38,865 bases of DNA from an uncultured Pseudomonadota bacterium (GCA_946885605.1 CAMPGR010000022.1:1-38865); one strand, 5' to 3'. Numbered from the stretch's first letter, positions 8,604 through 16,828 are shown. Notes: a model not told the origin generated them from the sequence alone. A program made the numbers and translations.

Positions 8604-8754
8604 GAACTGCTGCCCAACCCGGCCGTGCGATCGGCTGGAACGCATCCGGGGCGTGCGGCGGTGGGCGGCGGCTTAAGCGTGAGTTGCGGGCTGCCATCAG
8701 GGGTTCGCTGCCTTGACGCAGCGAGTGTGGCAAAACGTTTGGAAGGAGCGTGAT

Positions 8755-9060
8755 ATGGCAAAGAAGAAAGCTGCGAAAAAGAAAGCCGCCAAGAAGAAAA
8801 AGAAGGTCGTAGCGAAGAAAGCGGCGCGGAAGGCCGCTGCGCGCAAGACTGCTGCGCGCAGGAAGGTGGCGAAAAAAAGGCCGGCTAAAAAGCCGGCCAG
8901 TAAAAAAGCAGCCAAGAAAAAGCCTGCTGGCAGAAAGAAAGCAGCGCCCAGACCGGAAGCGAAGCCCACTGAGACGGCAACTCCACCCGTTCCCGAGGCG
9001 CCCCGACCGGTTGCAATCCCGGGTGCATGGCCGTTCCCGATGGGGAACGATAAACCATAA
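8755..9060 (+). CDS. histone H1-like lysine/alanine-rich DNA-binding protein
   Basis: The protein has 101 residues. Residues 1-70 are almost entirely Lys, Ala and Arg in short KKAAKK/KKPA-type repeats, as in bacterial H1-like or AlgP-type C-terminal domains. Such stretches bind DNA by charge and are presumed to affect nucleoid structure. The last 30 residues are Pro-rich and end in IPGAWPFPMGNDKP. The start ATG 8755 is chosen because GGAAGGAGCG (8741-8750) sits just upstream. The frame is open further upstream but without a good site. There is no signal peptide and no folded domain. Low complexity makes any assignment to a particular family weak. Confidence 0.8.
   Translation: MAKKKAAKKKAAKKKKKVVAKKAARKAAARKTAARRKVAKKRPAKKPASKKAAKKKPAGRKKAAPRPEAKPTETATPPVPEAPRPVAIPGAWPFPMGNDKP
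8872..8898 (-). terminator. antisense intrinsic terminator inside the H1-like gene
   Basis: GGCCGGCT (8879-8886) and AGCCGGCC (8891-8898) are perfect inverted repeats around a four-base loop. On the minus strand the hairpin is followed by seven T (complement of 8872-8878), a textbook intrinsic terminator. On the plus strand no T run follows. It would stop transcripts running antisense to the H1-like gene. Confidence 0.5.
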
Positions 9061-9391
9061 CCTTTGCGACGCCTGCGGTCGGGCCGCCTCCGCGTGGAAG
9101 CGTGCGGGGCCGCGGGCGTTGGATTTAACCGGCTGTCAGCAGAGCGCTAAAGATACAAAAACTCCCCCGCTCCCGCAAGCAAAGTTTGGCTGCCCGCCCG
9201 GGCGCTGTGGATACTTCCGGAGATAGTTCCATTCAATCATGACGTTGACCTTGTCCCGGATAGCGGTGGGCGATTTCCGGGCATCGCGGCGCGCCCCGGG
9301 AACGCTTATGCCGGTAGCGCGCTGCACTTAGACGCGCCGGTCCATAATAGAACGCATGCTCGCGCTCAGTGCGCTTGTGATGAGGACCGCC
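9061..9391. other. intergenic gap without a supported gene
   Basis: There are 331 bases between the H1-like stop and the KTSC start. Short frames here (for example 9136-9327 on the minus strand) have no ribosome binding site or family features. A CATAAT at 9343-9348 could be a -10 for the KTSC gene, but I see no matching -35. No terminator with a T run is visible. Confidence 0.5.
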
Positions 9392-9604
9392 ATGGAACGT
9401 AAACGCGTCAATGCGAGCACACTGCGCTCCGTTGGATATGACAGCCGCAACCGCTTGCTCGAAGTGGAATTGAGGAACGGCACGATCGTGCAGTACTCGG
9501 GCGTGTCCGAGCCCGTATACCGCGGACTGATGAACGCGCCTTCACCGGACAGTTACTATCGCGACCGCATCGAAGAGGATTTTCCGGCGAAGCGGTTGCG
9601 CTGA
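9392..9604 (+). CDS. KTSC domain protein
   Basis: This is a 70-residue protein beginning MERKRVNAST with the KTSC pattern: SVGYDSRNRLLEVELRNGTIVQYSGVSEPVYRGLM and a closing SYYRDRI. KTSC domains are short beta-rich modules, sometimes fused to lysyl-tRNA synthetase or nuclease-like proteins. Their role is not established. An in-frame ATG at 9356 would add 12 hydrophobic residues, but ATG 9392 has GAGG upstream and starts at the conserved region. It stands alone, convergent with the threonine aldolase gene 60 bases away. Confidence 0.75.
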   Translation: MERKRVNASTLRSVGYDSRNRLLEVELRNGTIVQYSGVSEPVYRGLMNAPSPDSYYRDRIEEDFPAKRLR

Positions 9605-9664
9605 AGTTGCAGCAGCCGCTCGGGCGCTCCAGCGCGGCGAAGCCGAACAGAATGTGACATCGGC

Positions 9665-10696
9665 TCAACCTTCGTGCCAGAGAGCGGCGAATGCACGCAC
9701 CGCTGCATCCACCTCCTGGTCGCCGATGTGACGGTGAGTGACGAAGCGCAGCGAGTACGCGTCGCACGGGCTTACGAGCACGCCTTTCTCTTTCAGCGCC
9801 GTCGACCACTCCGCTGCGCGCCGACCGCTCTTCTTCACTTCAGCGCGCACCAGGTTGGTCTCGACTTCGTCCGGCTCTACGAGACTCGAATCGATGCGGT
9901 GCAGTCCTTCCGCGAGGCGCTTCGCGGTGCGGTGGTCTTCGCTGAGCCGGTCCGCCATCCTCTCGAGCGCGACGATGCCGGCGGCCGCGAGCGGCCCCGC
10001 CTGACGCATGTTTCCGCCCACCATGCGGCGGAAAGCCCGCGCGCGCTCGATGAAAGCGCTCCCGCCGCACAGCACCGAGCCGACCGGCGCGGAAAGCCCT
10101 TTCGATACGCAAAAGCACACGGAGTCCGCGTGCTGCGCGAGCTGCCCGGCCTCCGTCTTCAAAGCCGCTGCGGCGTTGAAGATGCGCGCACCGTCGAGAT
10201 GCACCGGAACGCCGTGCTCGCGCGCGAGCGCATGGACCTCGCGCATGTGCTCGATGGGCAGCACGGCGCCGCCCGAGCGATTGTGCGTGTTTTCCATCCA
10301 CACGAGCGCGGTCCCCATCTGGTTGCGCAGCGTCGGGCGCAACGCCTCCGCCAGCATCCCGGTGTCCATCGCCCCGCGCCTGCCGGGAATGCCCCGGTAG
10401 AACAGGCCCGCTACGCCCGCAATCCCGCCCAGCTCCGCGTTCAGCGTATGCGAGCCCTGCTCGAGCAGCACTTCGCCGCCGCGTTGCGCGTGCGTGAGCA
10501 TCGCGACCAGGTTCGCCATGGTGCCGCTCGGCATGAAAGCGGCGGCTTCCTTGCCCATGCGCCCGGCTGCAAGCCGCTCGAGCTCGATCACCGTCGGATC
10601 GCCGTCGCGCGAATCATCGCCGAAGGTCGCTTCGCGCATGGATTCGAGCATCGCTTCGGTGGGCCGCGTGACGGTATCGCTTCTCAGGTCGATCAT
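9665..10696 (-). CDS. ltaE: low-specificity L-threonine aldolase
   Basis: LtaE is a PLP enzyme of fold type I that cleaves L-threonine or L-allo-threonine to glycine and acetaldehyde. The protein has 343 residues and begins with the family signature MIDLRSDTVTRPT. The PLP lysine is K199 in CVSKGLSAPVGS, with D168 in VHLDGAR and H83 in GSHTL as cofactor or substrate contacts. It is the last gene of a minus-strand unit, 32 bases after the HAD phosphatase gene, with no promoter seen between. The link to the HAD gene is positional only. Confidence 0.92.
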   Translation of the reverse strand: MIDLRSDTVTRPTEAMLESMREATFGDDSRDGDPTVIELERLAAGRMGKEAAAFMPSGTMANLVAMLTHAQRGGEVLLEQGSHTLNAELGGIAGVAGLFYRGIPGRRGAMDTGMLAEALRPTLRNQMGTALVWMENTHNRSGGAVLPIEHMREVHALAREHGVPVHLDGARIFNAAAALKTEAGQLAQHADSVCFCVSKGLSAPVGSVLCGGSAFIERARAFRRMVGGNMRQAGPLAAAGIVALERMADRLSEDHRTAKRLAEGLHRIDSSLVEPDEVETNLVRAEVKKSGRRAAEWSTALKEKGVLVSPCDAYSLRFVTHRHIGDQEVDAAVRAFAALWHEG

Positions 10697-10728
10697 GCTT
10701 TGCCTTCCTGTCTCATCGGGTCGCGATG

Positions 10729-11544
10729 TTACTTGTTATGGAGCAGGAAATCGACACACTCCCGGAACCCTTCGCCGGAGCGCCGCTGCGTCACGTACGC
10801 AGGCGCGTGCGAAAGCTCGGCCGCGAAATGGCGCACGTTCGCGACGCCGACCGCATGGGGGAAAAACGCGAACATCGGCGCATCGTTCGGGGAATCGCCT
10901 ATGAACACATACCGTTCGCGCTCGCGGTCGAGATCGACATCGAAGCATTCGCGCATCATGCGTTGCGTCATCGCGAGCTTGTCGTAATCGCCGATCCATC
11001 CGTTCACGTGGATCGAGCTGACCTTCGCGGTGAGCCCTCGCTCTTGCATCACGGCGACGATATGCCGCACCGCGTGCGCGGGCAACGGCCCGACATCCTC
11101 GCAATAATCGATCGCAAGGTCGGTTTCGCGATAATGCTGGTCGGCGGCTATTGCGGCGCCGGGTACCGCGGTCACTATGTCGGCGGCGACGCGCATCAGG
11201 CGTTCTCGGTGAGCGGCGCGCGTCGCCCCATCGTTCACGAATCGTCGAACCATGACGCGCCGTCCGTGATCGTAGCGGAAATAGAATGCGCCGTTTTCGC
11301 CCACCACTCCGGATACCGGCCACATGCGCGCGATGTGGTCGCACCAGCCGGCGGGGCGGCCGGTGATGGGAATGACGCGTCGCCCCGCGTGCTCGAGGCG
11401 CTCCATCGCCGAGTAGGCGGCCGCAGTGAGACGCCCATCGGTAGTGAGCGTCTCGTCGATGTCGCACAGCACGCCCCGGATGGCGCGCCGTGCGGCATCG
11501 GGCAGATCCTGCAGCGGCCGCATGACGCGTCTAGCGGCAGGCAT
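10729..11544 (-). CDS. HAD-superfamily (IIB-like) phosphatase
   Basis: The protein is a predicted cytoplasmic Mg-dependent phosphatase of the Cof/sucrose-phosphatase-like type. Motif I is CDIDETLTTDG, with the two nucleophile/acid aspartates as D-x-D. Motif II is PITGRPAGW and motif IV is FIGDSPNDAPMF. The large cap between motifs II and IV places it in class II. The substrate is unknown. The start is ambiguous. ATG 11544, chosen here, has AGGA a few bases upstream and overlaps the preceding gene by 14 bases. ATG 11523 lies seven bases after that gene but lacks a clear site. It sits between an uncharacterised gene and ltaE on the same strand. Confidence 0.82.
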   Translation of the reverse strand: MPAARRVMRPLQDLPDAARRAIRGVLCDIDETLTTDGRLTAAAYSAMERLEHAGRRVIPITGRPAGWCDHIARMWPVSGVVGENGAFYFRYDHGRRVMVRRFVNDGATRAAHRERLMRVAADIVTAVPGAAIAADQHYRETDLAIDYCEDVGPLPAHAVRHIVAVMQERGLTAKVSSIHVNGWIGDYDKLAMTQRMMRECFDVDLDRERERYVFIGDSPNDAPMFAFFPHAVGVANVRHFAAELSHAPAYVTQRRSGEGFRECVDFLLHNK

Positions 11545-12139
11545 CGTGTCCTGCGGGCGGCTGGGGATCGGCGACGAAGCCAAACCGCTGCGACACTTTC
11601 GCCGACTGAATCGGCGCGATGCGCACGTTCGTCTCGCGCACGCGCAGCCACAACGGCACGTCTTCGTGCCGTTCCAGCGCTTCCATCAGCTTTTCGATGA
11701 CCTTTTCTTCGAGCGGCGCACCGTTCGCGTCGATGAGAAAGGGGAACACCGTGTCGAGGTCGCGGTCGTGCACGAGCCCTATGCCGTGCTCGGTTTCCAG
11801 AAGCAGCGTGCCGGACTCGTCCAGCCATGCGCCGCGTATGGTGCTCACCGGCGCGCCGGTGTGGCTCTCGAGCGCAAGCGGCGCATCACTCGCCGAGGCG
11901 GCGCGGTAAATGAAAGGGGTGTACTCCAGAGTCACGAACACACCCTGCGGGCCGTTCTGAAAGAACCAGCAGCCGGCATCGTCACGCGCGTAATTGCGGC
12001 CGATGAAGGCGATCACGGCGGGATTGTGGATGCGCTCGCCCTTGATCCGCCAGTTTCCGCGCCGGTCGAGGGCGAGCCATCCATAGACCGCCGGCACATT
12101 AGGCCATTTGGCCATCCCGCGGAGAACGATGTCGTCCAC
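11531..12139 (-). CDS. uncharacterised conserved protein (DUF2946-like)
   Basis: This 202-residue soluble protein begins MDDIVLRGMAKWPNVPAVYGWLALDRRGNWRIKG and contains IGRNYARDDAGCWFFQNGPQGVFVTLEYTP. I recognise this pattern from betaproteobacterial proteins usually labelled DUF2946, but the family number is from memory and is tentative. The function is unknown. The start is GTG at 12139, since an in-frame stop lies two codons upstream. No clear Shine-Dalgarno is visible. ATG at residue 9 is an alternative. It is the first gene of the minus-strand unit with the HAD phosphatase and ltaE. Confidence 0.7.
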   Translation of the reverse strand: MDDIVLRGMAKWPNVPAVYGWLALDRRGNWRIKGERIHNPAVIAFIGRNYARDDAGCWFFQNGPQGVFVTLEYTPFIYRAASASDAPLALESHTGAPVSTIRGAWLDESGTLLLETEHGIGLVHDRDLDTVFPFLIDANGAPLEEKVIEKLMEALERHEDVPLWLRVRETNVRIAPIQSAKVSQRFGFVADPQPPAGHDACR

Positions 12140-12231
12140 CGGTCAAACCACGTACGCGCCGGCGGTCATGAGAACAATGTCTCCATGTGTCAGACGTCGT
12201 TGCGCCTGGAAGGGCGACGTGTGAAGCGCGT

Positions 12232-14283
12232 TCACTCCTCTTCGACGTGCGCCGACTTGGCGTGTTGCGCGGCGAGATCCTTCTGGATGTTCGGGGGCAC
12301 CGGCTGGTAGTGAGACAGCTCTATGCTGAAGGAGCCCTGTCCGGCGGTGACCGATTTGAGGCGCGCCTGATAATTGTTCAACTCCGAGAGCGGCGCCTGT
12401 CCCTTGATCGAAAGCATCCCGGCCTGTGCGGAATCGGTGCCGCTGATCTGCCCGCGCTTGGCGGAAATGTCGCCGGCGATATCGCCCATGTTCGCTTCCG
12501 GCGCGGTGATATCGATGTTGACGATAGGCTCCAGGATGATGGCTTTCGCCTTGCTGATGGCGTCCATGAACGCGCGCTTGCCGGCCGCGATGAATGCGAC
12601 CTCCTTGGAATCGACAGGGTGATGTTTGCCGTCATAGACGGTCACCCGCACGTCCTGCACTGGAAAGCCGGCGACCGGGCCCGCCTCCAGCACCTGGCGC
12701 ACACCTTTTTCCACCGCGGGGACGAACTGGGTCGGTATGGTGCCGCCCTTCACCTGATCCACGAACTCGAAACCCGCCCCGCGTTTGAGCGGCTCCACGC
12801 GAAGAAACACTTCGCCGAACTGTCCCGCCCCGCCGGTCTGCTTCTTGTGGCGGTGATGGCCCTCCGCCCTTGCCGTGATGGTCTCCCGATAGGGAATGCG
12901 CGGGGGCTGGGTGGTCACTTCCACGTGATACTGACTCGCCATCCGGTCGAGGACGTAGCGCATGTGCAGATCCCCAAGCCCGCTGATCACTGTTTCGTTC
13001 GAGCTCGTGTGGTGCTCGACTCGGAAAGTCGGGTCTTCGGCTGAAAGCTTGTGCAGCGCGTCCGAGATGCGCTGCTCGTCGCCGCGCCGCTTCGGCTCGA
13101 TCGCGAGGCTGTGCATCGGGGTCGGGAACTCGAGCGGCACCATGTGAAGGTGATCCTCATCGTGCGAATCGTGCAGCACGGCGTCGAAATGGATCTCGTC
13201 CACCTTCGCGACCGCACCGATGTCGCCCGGAGCGAGCGCATCGGTTTCCACGAACTCCTTGCCCTGCAACAGAAAGAGGTGACCGACCTTGAAGGGCTTG
13301 CGCCCGTCGCCCACGAAAAGCTGGCTGTCGCGCGTGATCGTCCCCTGGTGCACGCGGAACACGCCCACTTTCCCGACGAACGGGTCGATGACGATCTTGA
13401 AAACATGCGCTATGGCGTGCTTCGAGGAATCCGGCTCGGCGCGCATGGGCTGCGCCGCGGCGCCCTCACCTTTGAGCAGTTGCGGGGGATTGCCTTCCGT
13501 AGGGTTGGGCATCAGCCGGACGAAGATGTCGAGGAGCTCCGCGATGCCCGCTCCGCTGCGTGCGGAAACGAAGCAGATCGGGACGAGGTGGCCCTCGCGC
13601 AGCGCCTTCTCGAAAGGGGCATGGAGCTGCTCAGGCTCGATCTCGCCCTGCTCGAGGTACTTCTCCATCAGCGCTTCGTCGACCTCGACGACCTGATCCA
13701 CGAGTGCCTGGTGCGCCGCTTCCACCGAGGAGAAATCCGAGGCGCCGGACGGATTGAAAAAACAGTCCACCACACGCGTTCCGCCCTCCCCCGGGAGATT
13801 GATGGGCAAGCACTCCTTGCCGAACGCGCCCTGGATCTTGTCGACGAGCCCCGGCAGATCGACGTTTTCGGCATCGATTTTGTTGATGATGATCATGCGG
13901 CACAGGTTGCGCCTGGCGGACCACTGCATCATTCGTTGCGTGATCATCTCGATGCCGTTCTGGGCATTCACCACGACCGCGGCCGTCTCCACGGCGGGCA
14001 GAATGCCGATTGCGCGGCCGATGAAGTCCGGCAGACCGGGCGTGTCGGCGAGATGAATGCGCGTGTCGCGATGGTGAAGATGAACGAGCGACGCGTTCAA
14101 GGAATGCTGGTAGCTCTTTTCGAGCGGATCGAAATCGCAGACCGTGGAGCCTTTCTCGACGAACCCCATGGCGCCGATCATGCCGGCCTTGTGGAGCAGC
14201 GCCTCGGCAAGCGTAGTCTTGCCGCAGCCGCCGTGACCGACGAGCGCAATGGTGCGGATCGCTTCGGGTGTAAGCATCGGCAT
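12232..14283 (-). CDS. elongation factor G-like GTPase (EF-G2 type)
   Basis: The protein has 683 residues with the full EF-G domain order: G domain 1-270, domain II, then domains III-V ending near residue 670. G1 is GHGGCGKT (16-23) and G4 is NKID (134-137). G3 reads DTPGLPDF (80-87), so the histidine that activates water in EF-G is a leucine. The switch I motif RGITIT is also absent. These are marks of the EF-G-like/EF-G2 group, one member of which (mycobacterial EF-G2) is reported to lack GTPase activity. It is therefore unlikely to be the main translocase. ATG 14283 is preceded by GGAGGAGG. A frame extension to 14349 lacks such a site. Confidence 0.9.
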   Translation of the reverse strand: MPMLTPEAIRTIALVGHGGCGKTTLAEALLHKAGMIGAMGFVEKGSTVCDFDPLEKSYQHSLNASLVHLHHRDTRIHLADTPGLPDFIGRAIGILPAVETAAVVVNAQNGIEMITQRMMQWSARRNLCRMIIINKIDAENVDLPGLVDKIQGAFGKECLPINLPGEGGTRVVDCFFNPSGASDFSSVEAAHQALVDQVVEVDEALMEKYLEQGEIEPEQLHAPFEKALREGHLVPICFVSARSGAGIAELLDIFVRLMPNPTEGNPPQLLKGEGAAAQPMRAEPDSSKHAIAHVFKIVIDPFVGKVGVFRVHQGTITRDSQLFVGDGRKPFKVGHLFLLQGKEFVETDALAPGDIGAVAKVDEIHFDAVLHDSHDEDHLHMVPLEFPTPMHSLAIEPKRRGDEQRISDALHKLSAEDPTFRVEHHTSSNETVISGLGDLHMRYVLDRMASQYHVEVTTQPPRIPYRETITARAEGHHRHKKQTGGAGQFGEVFLRVEPLKRGAGFEFVDQVKGGTIPTQFVPAVEKGVRQVLEAGPVAGFPVQDVRVTVYDGKHHPVDSKEVAFIAAGKRAFMDAISKAKAIILEPIVNIDITAPEANMGDIAGDISAKRGQISGTDSAQAGMLSIKGQAPLSELNNYQARLKSVTAGQGSFSIELSHYQPVPPNIQKDLAAQHAKSAHVEEE

Positions 14284-14362
14284 CGTGACCTCCTCCGCCT
14301 CGAGTCCCGCTCGAGAATCACAGGGCGCAACAGTCCCAGGACCGGCCATCGGGGGTCAGCCG

Positions 14363-14392
14363 AGTATAAACGCCGCCCCGCGCCATTTTCAA
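14363..14392 (-). promoter_or_regulatory. sigma-70 promoter of the EF-G-like gene
   Basis: On the minus strand, TTGAAA (complement of 14387-14392) and TATACT (complement of 14363-14368) are separated by 18 bases. Each differs from consensus at one or two positions. The start site would be near 14356, giving a leader of about 73 nt before the ATG at 14283. Confidence 0.75.
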
Positions 14393-14558
14393 GCAAGCGC
14401 AGACTAACCCCGCATGAGACCCTTGGATGTTTAAGAGAGTGTGTCGCATCGTAACATGCGATGAACGGAGGAGCTTACTCTTACGCGGTGATAAAGGCGG
14501 ATGTTCCACTCGGGTAGCGCCAGCGGAGCGTCGGTTGCGGCCCGGTCGGGCGTCGCGC

Positions 14559-14916
14559 ATGGCAAAATTCGTGACCTACCTCTACCGCGTCGCGCACAAC
14601 CGGGTGGTGGACCAGTACCGCAGGTCGGGGCATCTCGTTACTGTCACACTGGACGATGAAGAGATCGAAGAGCCGGCAAGCGAACCATGCACGCAGCCGG
14701 ACGCGCATTACGAACGCAAGGCGCGTGCGCAGCGGTTGATCGCGCTCATCGACGCGTTGCCGCTCGCGCAGCGCGAAGCGTTTGTGCTCTGAGCACGAGA
14801 GCGGCATGACTGTCGAAGAGATTGCTGCAGCGACCGGGGTCAGCCGCGAGACGGCGAAGAGCCGGCTGCGCTACGCCCTCGCGAAACTGCGCGCGGGCAT
14901 GATGGAATGGCAATGA
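14559..14916 (+). pseudogene. ECF sigma factor remnant, 5'-truncated and frameshifted
   Basis: Two fragments of a sigma-70 family ECF factor can be read. The first (14559-14792) has FVTYLYRVAHNRVVDQYRR, typical of the end of region 2, and continues to LPLAQREAFVL before a TGA. The second fragment, in a different frame (about 14794-14916), gives HESGMTVEEIAAATGVSRETAKSRLRYALAKLRAGM, a normal region 4 helix-turn-helix. Removing one base near 14791-14793 joins them. Region 2.1-2.3 (core binding and -10 recognition) is not readable in any frame between 14284 and 14558. The second fragment's stop overlaps the anti-sigma-like start, as in an intact sigma/anti-sigma pair. A sequencing error could explain the frameshift but not the missing front. 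Confidence 0.75.
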
Positions 14917-15449
14917 ACGGGCAACCACGCGACGCGCGACCTGCGGATGACACGAGCGATCCGGAAGTCGCGTGCCTCTACCGGGCTGCCTCGCGCGAAG
15001 CGCCACCTGCGCATCTCGACGCGTTCTTGCTTGCGGCCGCGCGCCGGCAAGCGGGCGCGCACCCGCGCGCGCTGGACAAAGCGCGCACGCTGGTATCCGG
15101 CCGCGAGCGCGCCTGGCGCGCGGCGCGCGCTTGGCGGATTCCATTTGCCGTGACCGCCGTTGTGGTGTTGAGCGTGAGCGTCCTCGTGCTGGACCCGGAT
15201 CCCGATTCCAGGCCGGAAACACCGCCGACCGGCGCGCGTGAGAGGGCGAGCGCAGAGACGGGAACGACGGCCTTCTCGGCAACGCAACCGCTTGCGGCCA
15301 GGGCGCTTGCTCATGAGCCCCCCGAAAAGTGGGGCGAGAACATCGTCGAGCTGCGCCGGCTGGGCCGGGCCGGGGAAGCGGACGCGTTGCTTGCCGACTT
15401 CAGGCAGCGCTTTCCCGGCTACAGGGTCCCCGACGAATGGACACGATGA
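14907..15449 (+). CDS. anti-sigma factor-like single-pass membrane protein
   Basis: This is a protein of about 180 residues. The N-terminal cytoplasmic part holds an Ala/Arg-rich helical segment (DAFLLAAARRQAGAHP). It is followed by one membrane helix at about 79-95 (PFAVTAVVVLSVSVLVL) and a periplasmic tail ending WGENIVELRRLGRAGEADALLADFRQRFPGYRVPDEW. This arrangement and the overlap with the sigma remnant suggest an anti-sigma factor. No zinc-binding anti-sigma motif is present, so the role is inferred from layout. The frame is intact although its presumed partner is broken. ATG 14907 and ATG 14913 are both possible. Confidence 0.65.
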   Translation: MAMNGQPRDARPADDTSDPEVACLYRAASREAPPAHLDAFLLAAARRQAGAHPRALDKARTLVSGRERAWRAARAWRIPFAVTAVVVLSVSVLVLDPDPDSRPETPPTGARERASAETGTTAFSATQPLAARALAHEPPEKWGENIVELRRLGRAGEADALLADFRQRFPGYRVPDEWTR

Positions 15450-15643
15450 TGTCGCAGCGTCCGCCCGACCCGGCACTCGATCCTCGACCCGAACCGCCGC
15501 GCGAGCCCGAGCCGGGGGAGTGCTGCCAGAGTGGCTGCGAGCCCTGTGTTTACGACCGCTACTGGGAAGCGCTTGACCGCTACGAACGGGCGCTTCGGGA
15601 GTGGCGGGAGCGTCACGGCCGCGACGACCAAAACCGTCCCTGA
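15437..15643 (+). CDS. oxidoreductase-like domain protein
   Basis: This 68-residue protein has a Pro-rich start followed by ECCQSGCEPCVYDRYWEALDRYERALREW. The cluster of cysteines (CC-x3-C-x2-C) followed by a YxxALxRYxxAL helix is the pattern of the oxidoreductase-like N-terminal domain (Oxidored-like family), present as a stand-alone small protein in many betaproteobacteria. The reaction is unknown. The cysteines could bind metal. Starts at 15437, 15446 and 15449 are in frame and none has a strong Shine-Dalgarno. All overlap or abut the end of the anti-sigma-like gene, pointing to coupled translation. Confidence 0.65.
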   Translation: MDTMMSQRPPDPALDPRPEPPREPEPGECCQSGCEPCVYDRYWEALDRYERALREWRERHGRDDQNRP

Positions 15644-16063
15644 AGGATGTTCCCCGGAATCGACGACACCGGTTGAATGCGCCCAGTGGACCGCCAATTC
15701 AGGGCGAGCGCGGTCTGTGCAGGAGGCTCGAGCCGGCATGCCGTCCGCATAGCCGGTTTGCGGTGGTGCGTCGGAACGTCGCCATGCTGACGTAATTGTC
15801 ATGAATAATCAATGATGAGTCGGCCATGCTGCTATGCAGTAAGCCGGCGCCTCGGGCGTGTATCACCGCCATCCCAGACTTCCGGCCGATTGCGCGTGAC
15901 GGCGTCGCCTAATAGAATCGGCCCGTTCCATTCTGTGCGGCCCAACGTGCAGTAGCGTATCCCGGGCCTCTTCGTGGCAGTACCCGTTTCTGCTATCGGT
16001 GGTGTAGCTCCCGTAGCGGCAGTCATGCGGAGCCGGCAATACTACGAAGAAAGGAGATTCAGC
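15644..16063. other. intergenic region of 420 bp, no supported gene
   Basis: No frame here has both a ribosome binding site and recognisable features. The minus frame 15832-16026 was considered and set aside. The region contains an AT-rich patch near 15795-15825 and a possible promoter at 15890-15918. The final 13 bases carry the AAGGAG (16051-16056) of the transglycosylase gene. Confidence 0.5.
15890..15918 (+). promoter_or_regulatory. possible promoter of the lytic transglycosylase gene
   Basis: TTGCGC (15890-15895) and TAGAAT (15913-15918) are 17 bases apart. The -10 is good and the -35 is poor (three of six). A leader of about 140 nt would follow. No better pair was seen nearer the gene. 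Confidence 0.4.
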
Positions 16064-16828
16064 ATGTTGGCAAAATCCACCCGTGCCTTGTTGCAGGTAC
16101 CCGATGTCGCCAGGCTGCGACGGTGGACGCGCAAGTCGGTGAGCCTATTGGTGTTGTTGGCGAGCCTGAGTGCGCTCGCCCTCATCGTGCGCCATCAGTA
16201 TGGCGAAGTGCTGAAGGAGGCGCTCGCCGGCGTGCTGCCTCTTGACTTGCTGCGGCCGGCTGCCGCATCACAGACGCCCGTCGACTCCACGGGGCAGCCC
16301 GAACACGTGCGCGCGGACCCGAACGAGGGCCGCTACCGCGCCTTGGCGGAATTCGTCGCCCGCCGTTATCGCGTGTCTCAGGACGCGACTTTCGACCTGG
16401 TGTCCTTCGCGCACGCCGCAGGGTACCAGCTGGGGCTCGACCCTTTGCTGATCATCGCCGTGATCGCGGTCGAGTCGCGTTTCAATCCTATCGCGGAAAG
16501 CGTGGCCGGGGCGAAGGGACTGATGCAGGTCATCCCCAGATACCACGGCGATAAGCTGGAGGAGTTCGGCGGCGAGCAGGCGGTTTTTGATCCGCGCATC
16601 AACATACTGGTCGGCTCGCGCATCCTGAAGGAGTATGTCCGGCGCACCGGCGATACGATTGCCGCCCTCCAGATGTATGCGGGCGCTCTCGACGACCTCC
16701 AGGAGGGCTATTCGACCAAGGTCATGTCCGAGAAGAAGCGCCTGCAGAGTGTCATCAATCAGTCCCAGCGGAAGGGCACCCGGGTTGCCCAAGCTTCCCT
16801 GCAGCTCGACGAGGGGCGGCAGGAGTAA
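16064..16828 (+). CDS. membrane-anchored lytic transglycosylase (SLT domain)
   Basis: The enzyme is predicted to cleave the MurNAc-GlcNAc bond of peptidoglycan with formation of the 1,6-anhydro product, in the periplasm. From ATG 16064 (AAGGAG seven bases upstream) the protein has 254 residues. It has a basic N-terminus, one membrane helix at about 25-43, a linker, and an SLT goose-lysozyme-like domain from about 110. The catalytic glutamate is E137 in AVIAVESRFNP. The GLMQV motif at 152-156 and a YAGALDDLQEGY segment follow. The N-terminal helix is an anchor or uncleaved signal. AmpD, encoded 12 kb away, acts on anhydro-muropeptides derived from such cuts, but the genes are not linked. Confidence 0.87.
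   Translation: MLAKSTRALLQVPDVARLRRWTRKSVSLLVLLASLSALALIVRHQYGEVLKEALAGVLPLDLLRPAAASQTPVDSTGQPEHVRADPNEGRYRALAEFVARRYRVSQDATFDLVSFAHAAGYQLGLDPLLIIAVIAVESRFNPIAESVAGAKGLMQVIPRYHGDKLEEFGGEQAVFDPRINILVGSRILKEYVRRTGDTIAALQMYAGALDDLQEGYSTKVMSEKKRLQSVINQSQRKGTRVAQASLQLDEGRQE

Noticed and set aside
9136..9327. Minus-strand 63-codon frame in the gap before the KTSC gene
   Set aside because: It has no ribosome binding site, no promoter and no family resemblance.
14481..14807. Minus-strand 108-codon frame opposite the sigma remnant
   Set aside because: The plus strand shows sigma-70 signatures in two frames here, which explains the sequence better.
15644..16063. Hidden tRNA or structured RNA in the 420-base gap
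   Set aside because: I saw no T-loop or anticodon-arm pattern and no long stem. A covariance-model scan was not possible, so this is only a reading-level rejection.
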